Shown: positions 25,970 through 36,491, numbered from the stretch's first letter. The stretch: 64,000 nucleotides of DNA from Cytobacillus gottheilii (GCF_001636345.1 NZ_KV440945.1:896975-960974), one strand, 5' to 3'. Notes: generated from the letters alone by a model not told the origin. Made by a program: numbers and translations.

Positions 25970-26007
25970 GGCCGGTTGGCGCCACTATTGGTGCTGCCGG
26001 CTTTTTA
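25970..26007 (+). terminator. terminator after rpmG
   Basis: GGCCGG...GCCGGC with an inner GCGCCA...GGTGC stem, followed by TTTTT. Confidence 0.8.
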
Positions 26008-26033
26008 CGTATTGTATAACTTGAACGGGGTTT

Positions 26034-26144
26034 GGCGGATAAAACGTTGTTTTTGGCGGATATATTTTTTTTACGGCGGATAAAAAATTTTTACGGTGGA
26101 TAAATCCCATTTAACGGCGGATATTTTACTCGCGACGGCGGATA
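26034..26144. repeat. six direct repeats of GGCGGATA at 20-21 bp spacing
   Basis: GGCGGATA (one copy GGTGGATA) starts at 26034, 26055, 26075, 26095, 26116 and 26137. Most copies are preceded by AC or TT, and the spacers are AT-rich and not conserved. The spacing is close to two turns of DNA, so all copies face the same side of the helix. The array lies between rpmG and a region of gene remnants. Confidence 0.8.
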
Positions 26145-26213
26145 TCCCGGTTCAAAGGTCTATCATTTATATTTTTTAAAAGGTTTTGCAGTATTTTTTA
26201 TAAAATTCTCCGT

Positions 26214-26300
26214 TTAATCCAGCATTTGTTCCTCAAAATGAGCTCTAATAATCGGATTGTGATGTAAATAGAACGCAGAGAAGTCCCAACAGCGGCGCTT
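26214..26300 (-). pseudogene. possible C-terminal remnant of an unknown gene
   Basis: On the minus strand the frame ending at 26214 reads RRCWDFSAFYLHHNPIIRAH followed by FEEQMLD and a stop. It looks like the end of a real protein, but a stop codon lies a few codons upstream of it. No family is recognised. Chance cannot be excluded for so short a stretch. Confidence 0.3.
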
Positions 26301-26382
26301 TCCTCACCAATACAAATGCTTTCTAGTGATGAAAATCCTATAAAAAATCACATTGTTCAACAATCCGTCACATCTTTATTAC

Positions 26383-26408
26383 AACATTGTGAAGTTTATC
26401 ACAATGTT
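26383..26408. promoter_or_regulatory. Fnr-type operator upstream of doxX
   Basis: AACATTGTGA, spacer AGTTTA, TCACAATGTT: a perfect dyad with 10-bp arms that contains TGTGA-N6-TCACA, the Fnr/CRP-type recognition pattern of Bacillus. A -10-like TATATT lies about 24 bases downstream. The start codon of the DoxX gene is 86 bases further on. Confidence 0.7.
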
Positions 26409-26494
26409 GATGTGGAGTATCCTCCACCATGGTATATTCTAAGTGTAAGAAGCAATCATAAAATAATCTTTCAAAATAGAAAGGGAGATGCAAG

Positions 26495-27016
26495 ATGATT
26501 AACACTTGGTTAAGAGAAAACAAAATTGCAGCAGCACTATTAACAGTTATACGTGTTTATTGGGGATATTTATGGATCACAGCTGGATGGGGGAAAATCA
26601 CAGGAGGATTTGATTCAAAAGGATTCCTGGCTAACGCAGCCGCAAACCCGGTAATGGGACCAGATGGAGCACCTGTTTTTGGCTGGTATAACAGCTTCCT
26701 TCAAAGCTTTGCATTGCCGAATGCCGATCTATTTAACTTCATTATTCCATGGGGCGAATTCTTAGTTGGACTTGGATTAATTCTTGGATGCTTAACAACA
26801 GCAGCAGCATTCTTCGGAATTTTGATGAACTTCTCTTTCTTGCTTACAGGTACTGTATCTCATAACCCGACAGACATTCTAATGGGTGTATTCATTTTAG
26901 TTGCTGGCTACAACGCTGGAAGATTCGGTCTTGACTATTATGTAATGCCTTTTATCCGCAAGCAATTAAATAAAGGCAAAGAAGAAGAGAGTGGAGCGAA
27001 CGTAAACAGAGTTTAA
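26495..27016 (+). CDS. DoxX-family membrane protein
   Basis: A 173-residue membrane protein with four predicted spans and the DoxX signature (RVYWGYLWITAGWGKITGGF near residues 20-39, PWGEFLVGLGLILG near 88). Related proteins are the quinone-linked subunits or oxidative-stress partners called DoxX/DoxD; the exact reaction is unknown. The ATG follows GAAAGGGAG. The Fnr-type site upstream suggests regulation by oxygen. It is monocistronic with its own terminator. Confidence 0.85.
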   Translation: MINTWLRENKIAAALLTVIRVYWGYLWITAGWGKITGGFDSKGFLANAAANPVMGPDGAPVFGWYNSFLQSFALPNADLFNFIIPWGEFLVGLGLILGCLTTAAAFFGILMNFSFLLTGTVSHNPTDILMGVFILVAGYNAGRFGLDYYVMPFIRKQLNKGKEEESGANVNRV

Positions 27017-27064
27017 TGTGAATCATCATTAATAATCTATAGTAAAAAAAATTATATAGTATGG

Positions 27065-27101
27065 AGGTTGAATTAGGCTGACTAGTTCAACCTTTTTTTA
27101 G
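27065..27101 (+). terminator. terminator after doxX
   Basis: AGGTTGAA (27065-27072) and TTCAACCT (27086-27093) form a perfect stem followed by TTTTTTT. Confidence 0.88.
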
Positions 27102-27298
27102 TTCAGTTTCTGAAGTTATAACTAGCAATCTTAAAAATCTACTATATAACTTCCGCTCTGTATCAGTGCAGGTAATGTCATCATTTTAAGATTCCCAGAA
27201 TCAACGTTCTTTCGTCCTATTTTTCAATAAATTCTAAAATATCCTTTTATTTACTGTTTGTATGTATTAAACTAAAAGCACAATTGAATAGTTATAAC

Positions 27299-27392
27299 TG
27301 GGGGAGTCCAATAAGCTGGGCTGAGAGGGAAACGCTATAAAGTTTCTTGACCCTTTGGACCTGATCTGGATCATGCCAGCGTAGGGAAGTTA
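27299..27392 (+). ncRNA. TPP riboswitch (THI-box)
   Basis: The conserved blocks are present in order: GGGGAGTCC, GGGCTGAGAGG, then ACCCTTTGGACCTGATCTGG and GCCAGCGTAGGGAAGT. The 5' and 3' ends pair to close the aptamer. It lies about 150 bases before thiC and is followed by a terminator hairpin, so thiamine diphosphate would stop transcription before thiC. Confidence 0.96.
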
Positions 27393-27426
27393 GTGAATAC
27401 TTGCTATGTATACTTCTGCATATTCT

Positions 27427-27470
27427 GAAGCTGGGTCTGTTTATTTTACAATGGACCCAGCTTCTTTTTG
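27427..27470 (+). terminator. riboswitch-controlled terminator before thiC
   Basis: GAAGCTGGGTC (27427-27437) and GACCCAGCTTC (27454-27464) form a perfect 11-bp stem followed by TTTTTG. It is the expression platform of the TPP riboswitch. Confidence 0.9.
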
Positions 27471-27530
27471 TGCACTTCACTGAAGGATGTCTTTGCATTT
27501 CCCGAGATCAAGTCCTTAACAATATGTTAA

Positions 27531-29327
<1,797 letters not shown>

Positions 29328-29461
29328 AACCAATTTGATATGTTGGTGATATTGCAGTTTATTTTCGCTTAATTGCTGGATAAATACTGAAGCACAGCTG
29401 AGTGAGAAAACAGTAAAAACGGGAGCACCTTATCCTAAAGGATCAACACATATGAAAAGCC

Positions 29462-29489
29462 AAAGAGCTCATGATCAAATGAGCTCTTT
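29462..29489 (+). terminator. terminator after thiC
   Basis: AAAGAGCTCAT, loop GATCAA, ATGAGCTCTTT: a perfect 11-bp stem. The 130 bases between the thiC stop and this hairpin show no gene. Confidence 0.85.
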
Positions 29490-29565
29490 AGTTTATGAAA
29501 GTGATATAACAAAAAGTTTCCATGCTATGGAACTTCAAAGGCTCGCCATTTAATCAGTCTTCTAT

Positions 29566-30401
29566 TTATTCTATCGTAAATGATGCGGATATTCGGTCAT
29601 CCTCTGTCAAAGTTTCAATCACACGATAGGTTCCTTTTTCAAGCTGAGAAAGCTCGACATCCTGCGAAAAAGTGTCTCCATTTCTTAATAAAATTCCTAT
29701 GCAGGTGCCATTTGTTCAAACTCAAACTGTTCCCAACTTTCTCCGTTCCATTTATCCAAAATCACACCATAACCAGTATTTAATTCAATCGTACCCAAGT
29801 TTGTCAGCGTAACGGTCATCTTTTCTTCAGGGGAATAGTGTGTCTTGTCTAAATCAATTCTTGCATTTATTTCGTTATAGGGTACAAAGATTTGATGATA
29901 TTCCTGTTTCCGAATTTCATCATTTTCACCTATTGCTACTTGCTCAATATAATAAGCAACATTCTCTTCATCTGGAATGGTGATAAAATAACTTGGATCC
30001 TGGCGCTCAACTGTTTTTTCTATGATCGTTTCAAACTTTCTTTCTTCATAATTAAATTTCAAGAATTCAACTTCATATCTTGCTGTGGGTGATAATCCAT
30101 CGGGGTCGATTTCAAATTGGTCCCCAGCCTTATATACACGATGTGTTGTGCGCTGATAACCTTCCTGATCACGATTTTCAAAAAAGACTGAATCCATTAA
30201 ATCCAAAAATGATTTACTCTCAAATTGAATAGCTGTGTTTACTTTTGATTTGTCGATCTCTTTTAATTGCTGTGGAAGATCATTAGGTATCGTGATATCT
30301 TGTTCTTCAATTCCCTTTTTTACTTGGTCTGTGCCGGCCATACCTGAATCACATCCAGTTACAAAAAGGGCAAATAAAGCGAGTAAGATGATTTTTTTCA
30401 T
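29566..30401 (-). pseudogene. lipoprotein with bacterial Ig-like C-terminal domain, frameshifted near its end
   Basis: The protein starts with a lipoprotein signal (ALFALFVTGC, Cys17). A middle domain follows, then a C-terminal Ig-like domain (ARIDLDKTHYSPEEKMTVTL onwards). The frame stops at 29697 just after FEFEQMAPA. Directly behind, a shifted frame reads GILLRNGDTFSQDVELSQLE and ends YRVIETLTEDDRISASFTIE at 29566, which is the missing last strand set of the Ig-like fold. One indel near 29695-29700 therefore truncates the protein by about 44 residues. The 234-residue form may be exported but misfolded. The function is unknown. Confidence 0.75.
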
Positions 30402-30646
30402 TTTTTTCCCTCCTAAAACAATAGACGGAATAAGTGGGGGAAAGTTACTCTGTGGAAGTTCAGCTGTAAAACTATTTATAGAAGTTTAAACTGTATAAGG
30501 AATTCTGCTATACAAAATTCCTTCACATCTTATATACTTACTATGTTCAAGATTGATCAATTTTAGCTTGAATAAAAAGCTGCATCTTAGAATACGCCTC
30601 AATGAATAGTATCTGCAAAATGATTAAACAAACGGAGAGGTTCTAT

Positions 30647-32263
30647 ATGTTGTTTTCTAGTAGTCTGCAAAGGCAACTATCGATTATTTTTGGCATTATT
30701 ATGGTATTTTTAGTCATTATACTAAGTTTTTTAATTGGACAGCGATCCATTCAGGAAGTACAAACGGAAATTGGTGATTCATTAGCAGATATGGCCTATT
30801 TAATGGGGGACAAGCTTGATCGTTACATGTGGTCAAGAAATGGCGAAGTTGAGATTATCAGTGAAATGCAGACCATTAAAGAGCAGGAAGACCTTAACGA
30901 AATCGATCAATTGCTGAATCAGGTCAAAGAAAGCTTTCCTGCTTTCAGCTGGATTGGATTAACCAATGAAGCAGGCGAAGTTGTTTCATCTACAGATGAT
31001 ATTTTAAAAGAAGTAGATATTTCAGAGAGGCCAGTTTATCAGGAAGCATTGGAAAGGCCATTTATTGGTGATGTTCATGAAGCGGTGCTGCTGGCTGAGT
31101 TATTGCCAAATCCTACTGGGGAACCGATGAGATTCGTGGATATTAGTATGCCTATTACAACCGATGGTGGTGTTTTTACTGGAGTATTGGCGGCACACTT
31201 AAGCTGGGAATGGGCAAAAGAGGTTGAAATGTCCATGCTGAATACATTAAAAGGCAGAGAGAATCTTGAAATTTTCATTGTGGGCAAAAATCAAGATGTT
31301 CTCCTAGGACCGCAAGAAATGCTGGGTCATACGCTGAATTTTGATGAGTTAAAGCATGCCGAACCAGATCAGGTTGCTTGGGCTGTAGAGAAATGGGACG
31401 ATGGAAAGGAATATTTAACAGGTTTTGCTTTAACGGATGGCTATAGAGACTATGAAGGTCTGGGATGGACTGTCATTGTTAGACAGACGGTGGACGAGGC
31501 ATATGCTCCAACGAAAGAGATGTTGAGCTATTTTATTGTCTGCGGCATCATTTTGGCAGTTCTTTCTTCCCTTTTAGCTTCCTTAGTGGCCAGAAGAATG
31601 GCTGCACCGTTGAAGGAAATATCAAACATTGCGGACCGGCTGCGCGGAGGGGAAAAAATTGATATTCCAATCTACAGAGGAATAGAGGAGATTGAATCTC
31701 TTTCCATTTCATTGCGAAAACTAATAAAACAGTTAACCAAAACGGAAACTGATTTAGTAGAGATGGAAAATGTAGCTTCAAGGGATCATTTGACCGGACT
31801 TGCGAACCGCAATGGTCTTGAACGTTATCTGGATCGGGTTACACATGAAAATATCCCATTAACGGTATTGTATCTAGACTTAGATGGATTTAAAAAAGTA
31901 AATGATACGTTAGGTCACGATGCAGGTGATCAGCTCCTGATTGAAACAGGAAGGCGCCTCAAGCAGAATATCGAGAATGGCGAGTTCGTTGCAAGACTTG
32001 GTGGAGATGAATTTGTCCTTGTTTTGAAATCGCCAGAAGATCCAGTTCAACGAGGAATCGATATCGGAAATCGGATTGTGTCTATGCTTGGTGATGCCTT
32101 TGTCATTGATGAACATATTGTTCATGTCGGCTGCAGTGTAGGCGGAGCAGTATATCACCCTGAAATCAACAACATCACGTCGGTCATCCGTCTAGCTGAT
32201 GAAGCGCTATATAAGGTGAAAAGAACAGGGAAAAATAGAGTGTATATGTCGGAAGCACATTAA
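30647..32263 (+). CDS. membrane diguanylate cyclase (Cache-HAMP-GGDEF)
   Basis: A 538-residue signalling protein: an N-terminal membrane helix (about 8-30), an external double-Cache-type sensor (about 35-285), a second membrane helix (about 290-312), a HAMP linker, and a GGDEF domain (about 375-535) with the intact motif ARLGGDEFVL. It makes cyclic di-GMP from two GTP. The product-inhibition I-site RxxD, normally five residues before GGDEF, reads ENGE, so feedback inhibition is probably absent. The ATG at 30647 is chosen for its GGAGAGG site; an ATG at 30602 is possible. It is monocistronic. Confidence 0.92.
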   Translation: MLFSSSLQRQLSIIFGIIMVFLVIILSFLIGQRSIQEVQTEIGDSLADMAYLMGDKLDRYMWSRNGEVEIISEMQTIKEQEDLNEIDQLLNQVKESFPAFSWIGLTNEAGEVVSSTDDILKEVDISERPVYQEALERPFIGDVHEAVLLAELLPNPTGEPMRFVDISMPITTDGGVFTGVLAAHLSWEWAKEVEMSMLNTLKGRENLEIFIVGKNQDVLLGPQEMLGHTLNFDELKHAEPDQVAWAVEKWDDGKEYLTGFALTDGYRDYEGLGWTVIVRQTVDEAYAPTKEMLSYFIVCGIILAVLSSLLASLVARRMAAPLKEISNIADRLRGGEKIDIPIYRGIEEIESLSISLRKLIKQLTKTETDLVEMENVASRDHLTGLANRNGLERYLDRVTHENIPLTVLYLDLDGFKKVNDTLGHDAGDQLLIETGRRLKQNIENGEFVARLGGDEFVLVLKSPEDPVQRGIDIGNRIVSMLGDAFVIDEHIVHVGCSVGGAVYHPEINNITSVIRLADEALYKVKRTGKNRVYMSEAH

Positions 32264-32279
32264 GGTGCTCTGACATTTG

Positions 32280-32313
32280 AAAAGGGTGATCCGAAGTCAG
32301 GATCACCCTTTTG
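32280..32313. terminator. bidirectional terminator between convergent genes
   Basis: AAAAGGGTGATCC, loop GAAGTCA, GGATCACCCTTTT: a perfect 13-bp stem that serves the cyclase gene on one strand and bdbCD on the other. Confidence 0.9.
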
Positions 32314-32315
32314 CT

Positions 32316-32735
32316 TTATTTTTTGATGCGCATCATGAACAGTAAAACAATAATTAGTGTAAATGCCGTTAAGGCCAGGAAAGGAATGGTTACAAACCCA
32401 AACCAATCGATATACTTGGCATTGCAGGGAACGCCATTTGCACATGGTTTGATTTGTGCAAAACCAGGAACCATTTGCAGCAAGTAGTGATAGATGGAAA
32501 TGCACCAGCCAATCACAGCCATTGGCAATGCAATTCTTTTCACCGTATGATCCTGATAAAAAGCGCCAATTCCTAAAACGAAAACAAGCGGATACATGAA
32601 AATACGCTGATACCAGCAAAGTTCACAAGGGATAAAGCCGCGGATTTCACTAAAATAAAGGCTGCCAAGTGCAGCAATCATGGAGATGACCCAAGCAAGA
32701 TATAAAAAGAGCTGACTCTTCTTCTGTGCCTCCAT
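32316..32735 (-). CDS. bdbC: disulfide bond formation protein BdbC (DsbB-like)
   Basis: A 139-residue membrane protein with four spans and two pairs of cysteines facing outside: CELC at 37-40, and the pair in KPCANGVPCNAKY. It reoxidises BdbD and passes electrons to quinone. It overlaps the stop of bdbD by one base, so both are made together. The length and motifs match B. subtilis BdbC, which is needed for competence and secretion of disulfide proteins. Confidence 0.93.
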   Translation of the reverse strand: MEAQKKSQLFLYLAWVISMIAALGSLYFSEIRGFIPCELCWYQRIFMYPLVFVLGIGAFYQDHTVKRIALPMAVIGWCISIYHYLLQMVPGFAQIKPCANGVPCNAKYIDWFGFVTIPFLALTAFTLIIVLLFMMRIKK

Positions 32736-33421
32736 TATTCCTGATCCTCTAATGCTTCATCAATTACACTTTTTATTTTTTCATAATCAAAAGGATCTTC
32801 TATCATCACTTCATTAACCATAATGGTTGGTGTTAATTGTATTTCATACTCTTCAACAAGGGATGTATCTTTATTTACCTCTTCCACAACCGCTTCCGTT
32901 TGCATTGCTGCTTCTAGATCCTCAGCAGCAATGCCAGTTGTTTCAGCTGCCACTTCGTGTATTTTATCCACCGTTAGCCATACAGTATCATGATCATTTT
33001 CAGGCTGCTCTGCAAATAGCTTCTTATGGAAGTCCCAATAGGATTCAGGCTCTAGCTTTAGCACGGCTTCTGCAGCAGCAGAGCCTAATGTGGATTCCTC
33101 GCCATGAAATAAGACATTGATATAACCAAACTCAACTTGTCCACTTTCTACATAATCATCCACAAGCTGCGGGTAAATGCTTTCTCCCCATGCTTTACAT
33201 GCTGGGCACTTAAAGTCGCCAAACTCAACGACTTTCACTGGTGCATCCTCTTCTCCTAATCTAGGCTGTTTTTCCAGTGATGGCTGCTCTGAAAATTCAG
33301 TACCGGGTTCATTTTCTTTTTGGTTATTGCTGTTGAGCACAACAAACACCGCAATGGAAGCAAAGACTAAAAGAGTCAAAACAATAATAAATGTATTAGA
33401 TGATTTCTTTTTCTGTGACAT
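32735..33421 (-). CDS. bdbD: thiol-disulfide oxidoreductase BdbD (DsbA-like)
   Basis: A 228-residue protein with one N-terminal membrane anchor (about residues 10-32), followed outside by a thioredoxin-like domain with CPAC in FGDFKCPACKAWG and the cis-proline loop (QLTPTIMVN). It inserts disulfide bonds into exported proteins and is reoxidised by BdbC. The ATG at 33421 is chosen for AAAGGAGA, which lies about nine bases upstream; the longer frame from 33484 has no site. It is first in the bdbDC operon. Confidence 0.93.
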   Translation of the reverse strand: MSQKKKSSNTFIIVLTLLVFASIAVFVVLNSNNQKENEPGTEFSEQPSLEKQPRLGEEDAPVKVVEFGDFKCPACKAWGESIYPQLVDDYVESGQVEFGYINVLFHGEESTLGSAAAEAVLKLEPESYWDFHKKLFAEQPENDHDTVWLTVDKIHEVAAETTGIAAEDLEAAMQTEAVVEEVNKDTSLVEEYEIQLTPTIMVNEVMIEDPFDYEKIKSVIDEALEDQE

Positions 33422-33570
33422 GTAGGGAATCTCCTTTTCTATTAGTAGCTTTCTTATTTTATCAAATAGGTAGTAACTATTCAAAATGCCATTGGGAGGA
33501 TCCCTATGTGAGGTACAAAAGCGGAAAATGCGTCATACCATAGTAGCAGCGTCTTATCAGGAGGGATGGC

Positions 33571-34206
33571 ATGGATCATGCAGGCGAAGAATTACTCATA
33601 ACAGGGGCATGGCTTCTTGGACTGGGCACATTATCAGCAGCCATAGGTCAGACTCATGCCACCGTCACACGGACAAAGAAGGGAAAAGAACTGGTCCTTA
33701 AGGGAAATGGGATCGAGGCATTGGGCAACTCATTACAGGCAGTCGGAAGGTCAAAAGATCTCAATCCGGCAAGTGCTGAATCAACTTACTATTATATCTT
33801 GGGCTGCTGGATTGAAGCGGCAGGCAATACCACAAACTCAGTTGGGATACATGTCGAATTAAATGAATCAGAAGAAGATGGCAGGCGAATTGATGCACTG
33901 GGAAGTTCCGTGCAAGGACTTGGTGCAGCATTTGAAGCAGTGGGAGCTTACCTTGCCGCCGACACACCTGCAAGGGAGTTGGATATGACGGGAAATAGTC
34001 TAGTTTCACTGGGCTCCATCGTTGAGGCAATTGGAACTGTTTTCTTACTGCAGGAACTGGAGGAAGCGGGAGAACACATCCTAATGATTGGGAGCTGGAT
34101 TCAAGTAATTGGAGCGTTTATTTTGATTAGAGCCTTTTCGATGGAAGCGGAAAATGAGGAGGGTGGGGAGAGGCGTACGTTTTCTTCTTATAATAGAGGG
34201 AGATGA
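33571..34206 (+). CDS. repetitive glycine/alanine-rich protein (DUF6944-like)
   Basis: A 211-residue protein built from repeats of about 37 residues of the form GxxLxxLGxxxxAxG (for example GNGIEALGNSLQAVG, LGSSVQGLGAAFEAVG, LGSIVEAIG). The repeats are amphipathic to hydrophobic and could form membrane-active or stacked helices. I recall this type as DUF6944, without known function. The start ATG follows AGGAGGG. The C-terminus is charged and runs into the 52-bp tandem repeat region. A strand of the same pattern (GSWIQVIGAFILI) ends the last unit. Confidence 0.65.
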   Translation: MDHAGEELLITGAWLLGLGTLSAAIGQTHATVTRTKKGKELVLKGNGIEALGNSLQAVGRSKDLNPASAESTYYYILGCWIEAAGNTTNSVGIHVELNESEEDGRRIDALGSSVQGLGAAFEAVGAYLAADTPARELDMTGNSLVSLGSIVEAIGTVFLLQELEEAGEHILMIGSWIQVIGAFILIRAFSMEAENEEGGERRTFSSYNRGR

Positions 34207-34234
34207 GGGTGTTTTAGATGGATTTTGGGAGAGG

Positions 34235-35200
34235 TGAGTTGTGAAAGAGGGGGGAAACCGTGCGATAAACATAAATATGGAGAATGGTGTGGTGAAAAGG
34301 GGAGTAATAAACCTGAGTAATCCAGAATGTAGAAAGTGGTGTCGCGGAAAAGAGAGAAACACCCCTTTAAAATCTAGAATCTGGAAAATAGTGTCGTGAA
34401 AAGGGGAGAAATACCCCTCTATAATCTAAAATCTGGAAACTAGCGTCGTGAAAAGAGAAGAAACACCCCTCTATAATCCACAATCTGGAAAGTGGTGTCG
34501 TGAAAAAGGGAGAAACACTCCTCTGTAATCCACAATATGGAAAATGGTGTCGTAAAAAAGGGAGAAACACCCTCTAGAATCTAGAATCTGGAAAATGGAG
34601 TCGCGAAAAGAGAAGAAACACCCCTCTATAATCCACAATATGGAAAATGGAGTCGCGAAAAGAGAAGAAACACCCCTCTATAATCTAGAATCTGGAAAAT
34701 GGAGTCGCGAAAAAGGGAGAAACACCCCTCTATAATCCGGAATCTGGAAAATGGTGTCGCGAAAAGAGAAGAAACACCCCTCTATAATCCATAATCTGGA
34801 AAACGGTGTCGTGAAAAGGGGAGAAACACCCCTCTATAATCTAGAATCTGGAAAATGGAGTCGCGAAAAGAGAAGAAACACCCCTCTATAATCCACAATC
34901 TGGAAAAAGGTGTCGTAAAAAAGGGAGAAACACCCCTCTGAAATCCACAATCTGGAAAACGGTGTCGTGAAAAGGTAAGAAACATCCCTCTTAAATCCGA
35001 AATTTGGAAAATGGTGTCGTGAAAAGGTAAGAAACATCCCTCTTAAATCCGAAATTTGGAAAATGGTGTCGTGAAAAGAGAAAAAACACCCCTCTAAAAT
35101 CCACAATCTGGAAAACGTTGTCGCGAAAAGGGAAGAAACCCTCCTATAATCCAGAATCTAAAAAATGGTGTCACCAAAAGAAGAAAAACCCCCAACCTAA
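34235..35200. repeat. tandem array of about 18 imperfect 52-bp repeats
   Basis: The unit is about 52 bp: GGTGTCGTGAAAAGGGGAG, then AAACACCCCTCTATAATCC, then ACAATCTGGAAAAT. Well-preserved copies start near 34338, 34390, 34442, 34494, 34546, 34597, 34649, 34700, 34754, 34805, 34856, 34908, 34960, 35012, 35064, 35117 and 35166; degenerate ones lie before 34338. Both halves are equally conserved, so it is a minisatellite and not a CRISPR array. GGTGT and ACACC within the unit can pair. 52 is not a multiple of 3, so it cannot encode a simple peptide repeat. Confidence 0.9.
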
Positions 35201-35346
35201 ATCTAGTAAACCAAAAATAACGCATAAAAAGCCTTCAACTATTCACTAACAAAAACAATATAGCAAAAAAGCCCGTGCAATCACAATATGGATGCACGAG
35301 CAAATGACATAATCCAAAGCATACTAGAAGACGAACCATTTAAGCA

Positions 35347-36252
35347 TCAAACATAAAAGGATCCTCTTCCACTGCCAGTCAAGCGATAATGCCTCTTGAG
35401 TACTCTTTGTACTGTCTTTACAGTCAGGCCTCCAGTCCAATTAGAAATTCCAGCAACAGTGATTTTTTCTTCAGGAAATAGAATTTTAAACTCTTGAACG
35501 CACCGTAGTATTGCAGCGCCCAATTTCTCAACAAATCCGCACTGATCACATACCATTTTAGAGTTAGAAGGAAGCATAAACGTTCGGCATACAGGACAAG
35601 GTACTCCCTTTTTGAGCGTGTCATAGGAATAGGCAGGAAAACGTGAGTAGGGAGATTTTTCTAGCTTGTAAGAGTTTAATGCAGCAGCGAGTTTATGATG
35701 CTGGGCTTTAAGTTTAGTGGAGTGGTTATTAATCTTTTGGAGGAATCTCTTAATCTGCGCAGGGAAAATGAGTGGTTGCTGAGGGGTGCAGCCAAATAAA
35801 TGAAATTCGGGATTTATAAATACACAATAAGATTCTATTGGTATTTTATAGCCAAGCTCGCGGCAAAATTGGTTGAGCAGAAGCTCGCTTCGTTTGAGCT
35901 GCTGTAATGGTGATTTGATTTCCGTACCTGTGATGGAATGCCACTTTTCTCCATCGATTGAAAAATCACCTTCATAATTCTTCACCTCAAATAAGTAGAG
36001 TGTCTTTTCAGAGATAAGGAGCGTATCAATTTGAAGTGCATTGGATGAGTGGACATCCAGCGTTATATCTTTAAGTACAATGAAAGAGCATGATAGCTCC
36101 GTTTCAAGCCAGTGATCAAAGCGTTTTTCCCCGGCATATCCTTTTTCTAAATGATGCTTTTTCTTGAGATCAGGTAAATTCATTCTGCCCTCTAATGATT
36201 GCAGAATGATCAGCTCAATTGGTTTATGGCGGTAACAACTAATAATTTTCAA
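35347..36252 (-). CDS. NERD-domain (nuclease-related) protein with zinc ribbon
   Basis: A 301-residue protein. Residues about 35-150 form a NERD domain (GYAGEKRFDHWL, then ALQIDTLLISEKTLYLFEVKNYEGDF, with the D...E.K pattern of restriction-endonuclease-like folds). Residues about 217-240 hold a zinc ribbon (CPVC...CDQC), and the end may be a helix-turn-helix. Such proteins are thought to process DNA or RNA; the substrate is unknown. The TTG start directly touches its AGGAG site, which is unusual, but the sequence after it fits the family N-terminus. It is monocistronic and lies beside the tandem repeats. Confidence 0.8.
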   Translation of the reverse strand: MKIISCYRHKPIELIILQSLEGRMNLPDLKKKHHLEKGYAGEKRFDHWLETELSCSFIVLKDITLDVHSSNALQIDTLLISEKTLYLFEVKNYEGDFSIDGEKWHSITGTEIKSPLQQLKRSELLLNQFCRELGYKIPIESYCVFINPEFHLFGCTPQQPLIFPAQIKRFLQKINNHSTKLKAQHHKLAAALNSYKLEKSPYSRFPAYSYDTLKKGVPCPVCRTFMLPSNSKMVCDQCGFVEKLGAAILRCVQEFKILFPEEKITVAGISNWTGGLTVKTVQRVLKRHYRLTGSGRGSFYV

Positions 36253-36357
36253 CTCCTATCTGATGATTCCCCAGGTTCCCCCTTTATTAATTCTACATTA
36301 AAATCCACCTTTCCTTTTCCTTATTCCTCCAACAACATGAAGATCTGCTGACATCAG

Positions 36358-36371
36358 GTGATTTACATCAC
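36358..36371. promoter_or_regulatory. Fnr-like site 1 upstream of torD-dmsABC
   Basis: GTGA, spacer TTTACA, TCAC: the inner part of the Fnr pattern TGTGA-N6-TCACA, about 140 bases before the first gene. A weak match at the outer positions. Confidence 0.5.
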
Positions 36372-36477
36372 TTTTCACCCCATTTTCTATTGTCACACTG
36401 TACAAAAATTCATTTCTATTTTCGTATCACGGTCCATATTTTTCTGTGTGAGAAAATAATATACTTCAATTAAGTTA

Positions 36478-36491
36478 GTGATTAAGTTCAC
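36478..36491. promoter_or_regulatory. Fnr-like site 2 upstream of torD-dmsABC
   Basis: AGTGATTAAGTTCACA contains GTGA-N6-TCACA, one base from the full pattern. It lies 20 bases before the torD start. With a site at both places, oxygen control of the operon is likely; the exact promoter cannot be fixed. Confidence 0.55.

Noticed and set aside
26316..26498. A 60-residue open frame before doxX
   Set aside because: It overlaps the Fnr-type dyad and promoter region, has no ribosome site and no protein-like pattern.
34367..35106. Minus-strand open frames rich in Phe and Ser inside the tandem repeats
   Set aside because: They arise because the repeat unit has few stops on that strand. The unit length is not a multiple of three, so the frames change from copy to copy, and no ribosome site precedes them.
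34235..35200. CRISPR array
   Set aside because: The units repeat at regular distance, but the part that would be the spacer is as conserved as the rest, the period of 52 bp has no unique spacers, and no cas gene is near. It is a tandem repeat.
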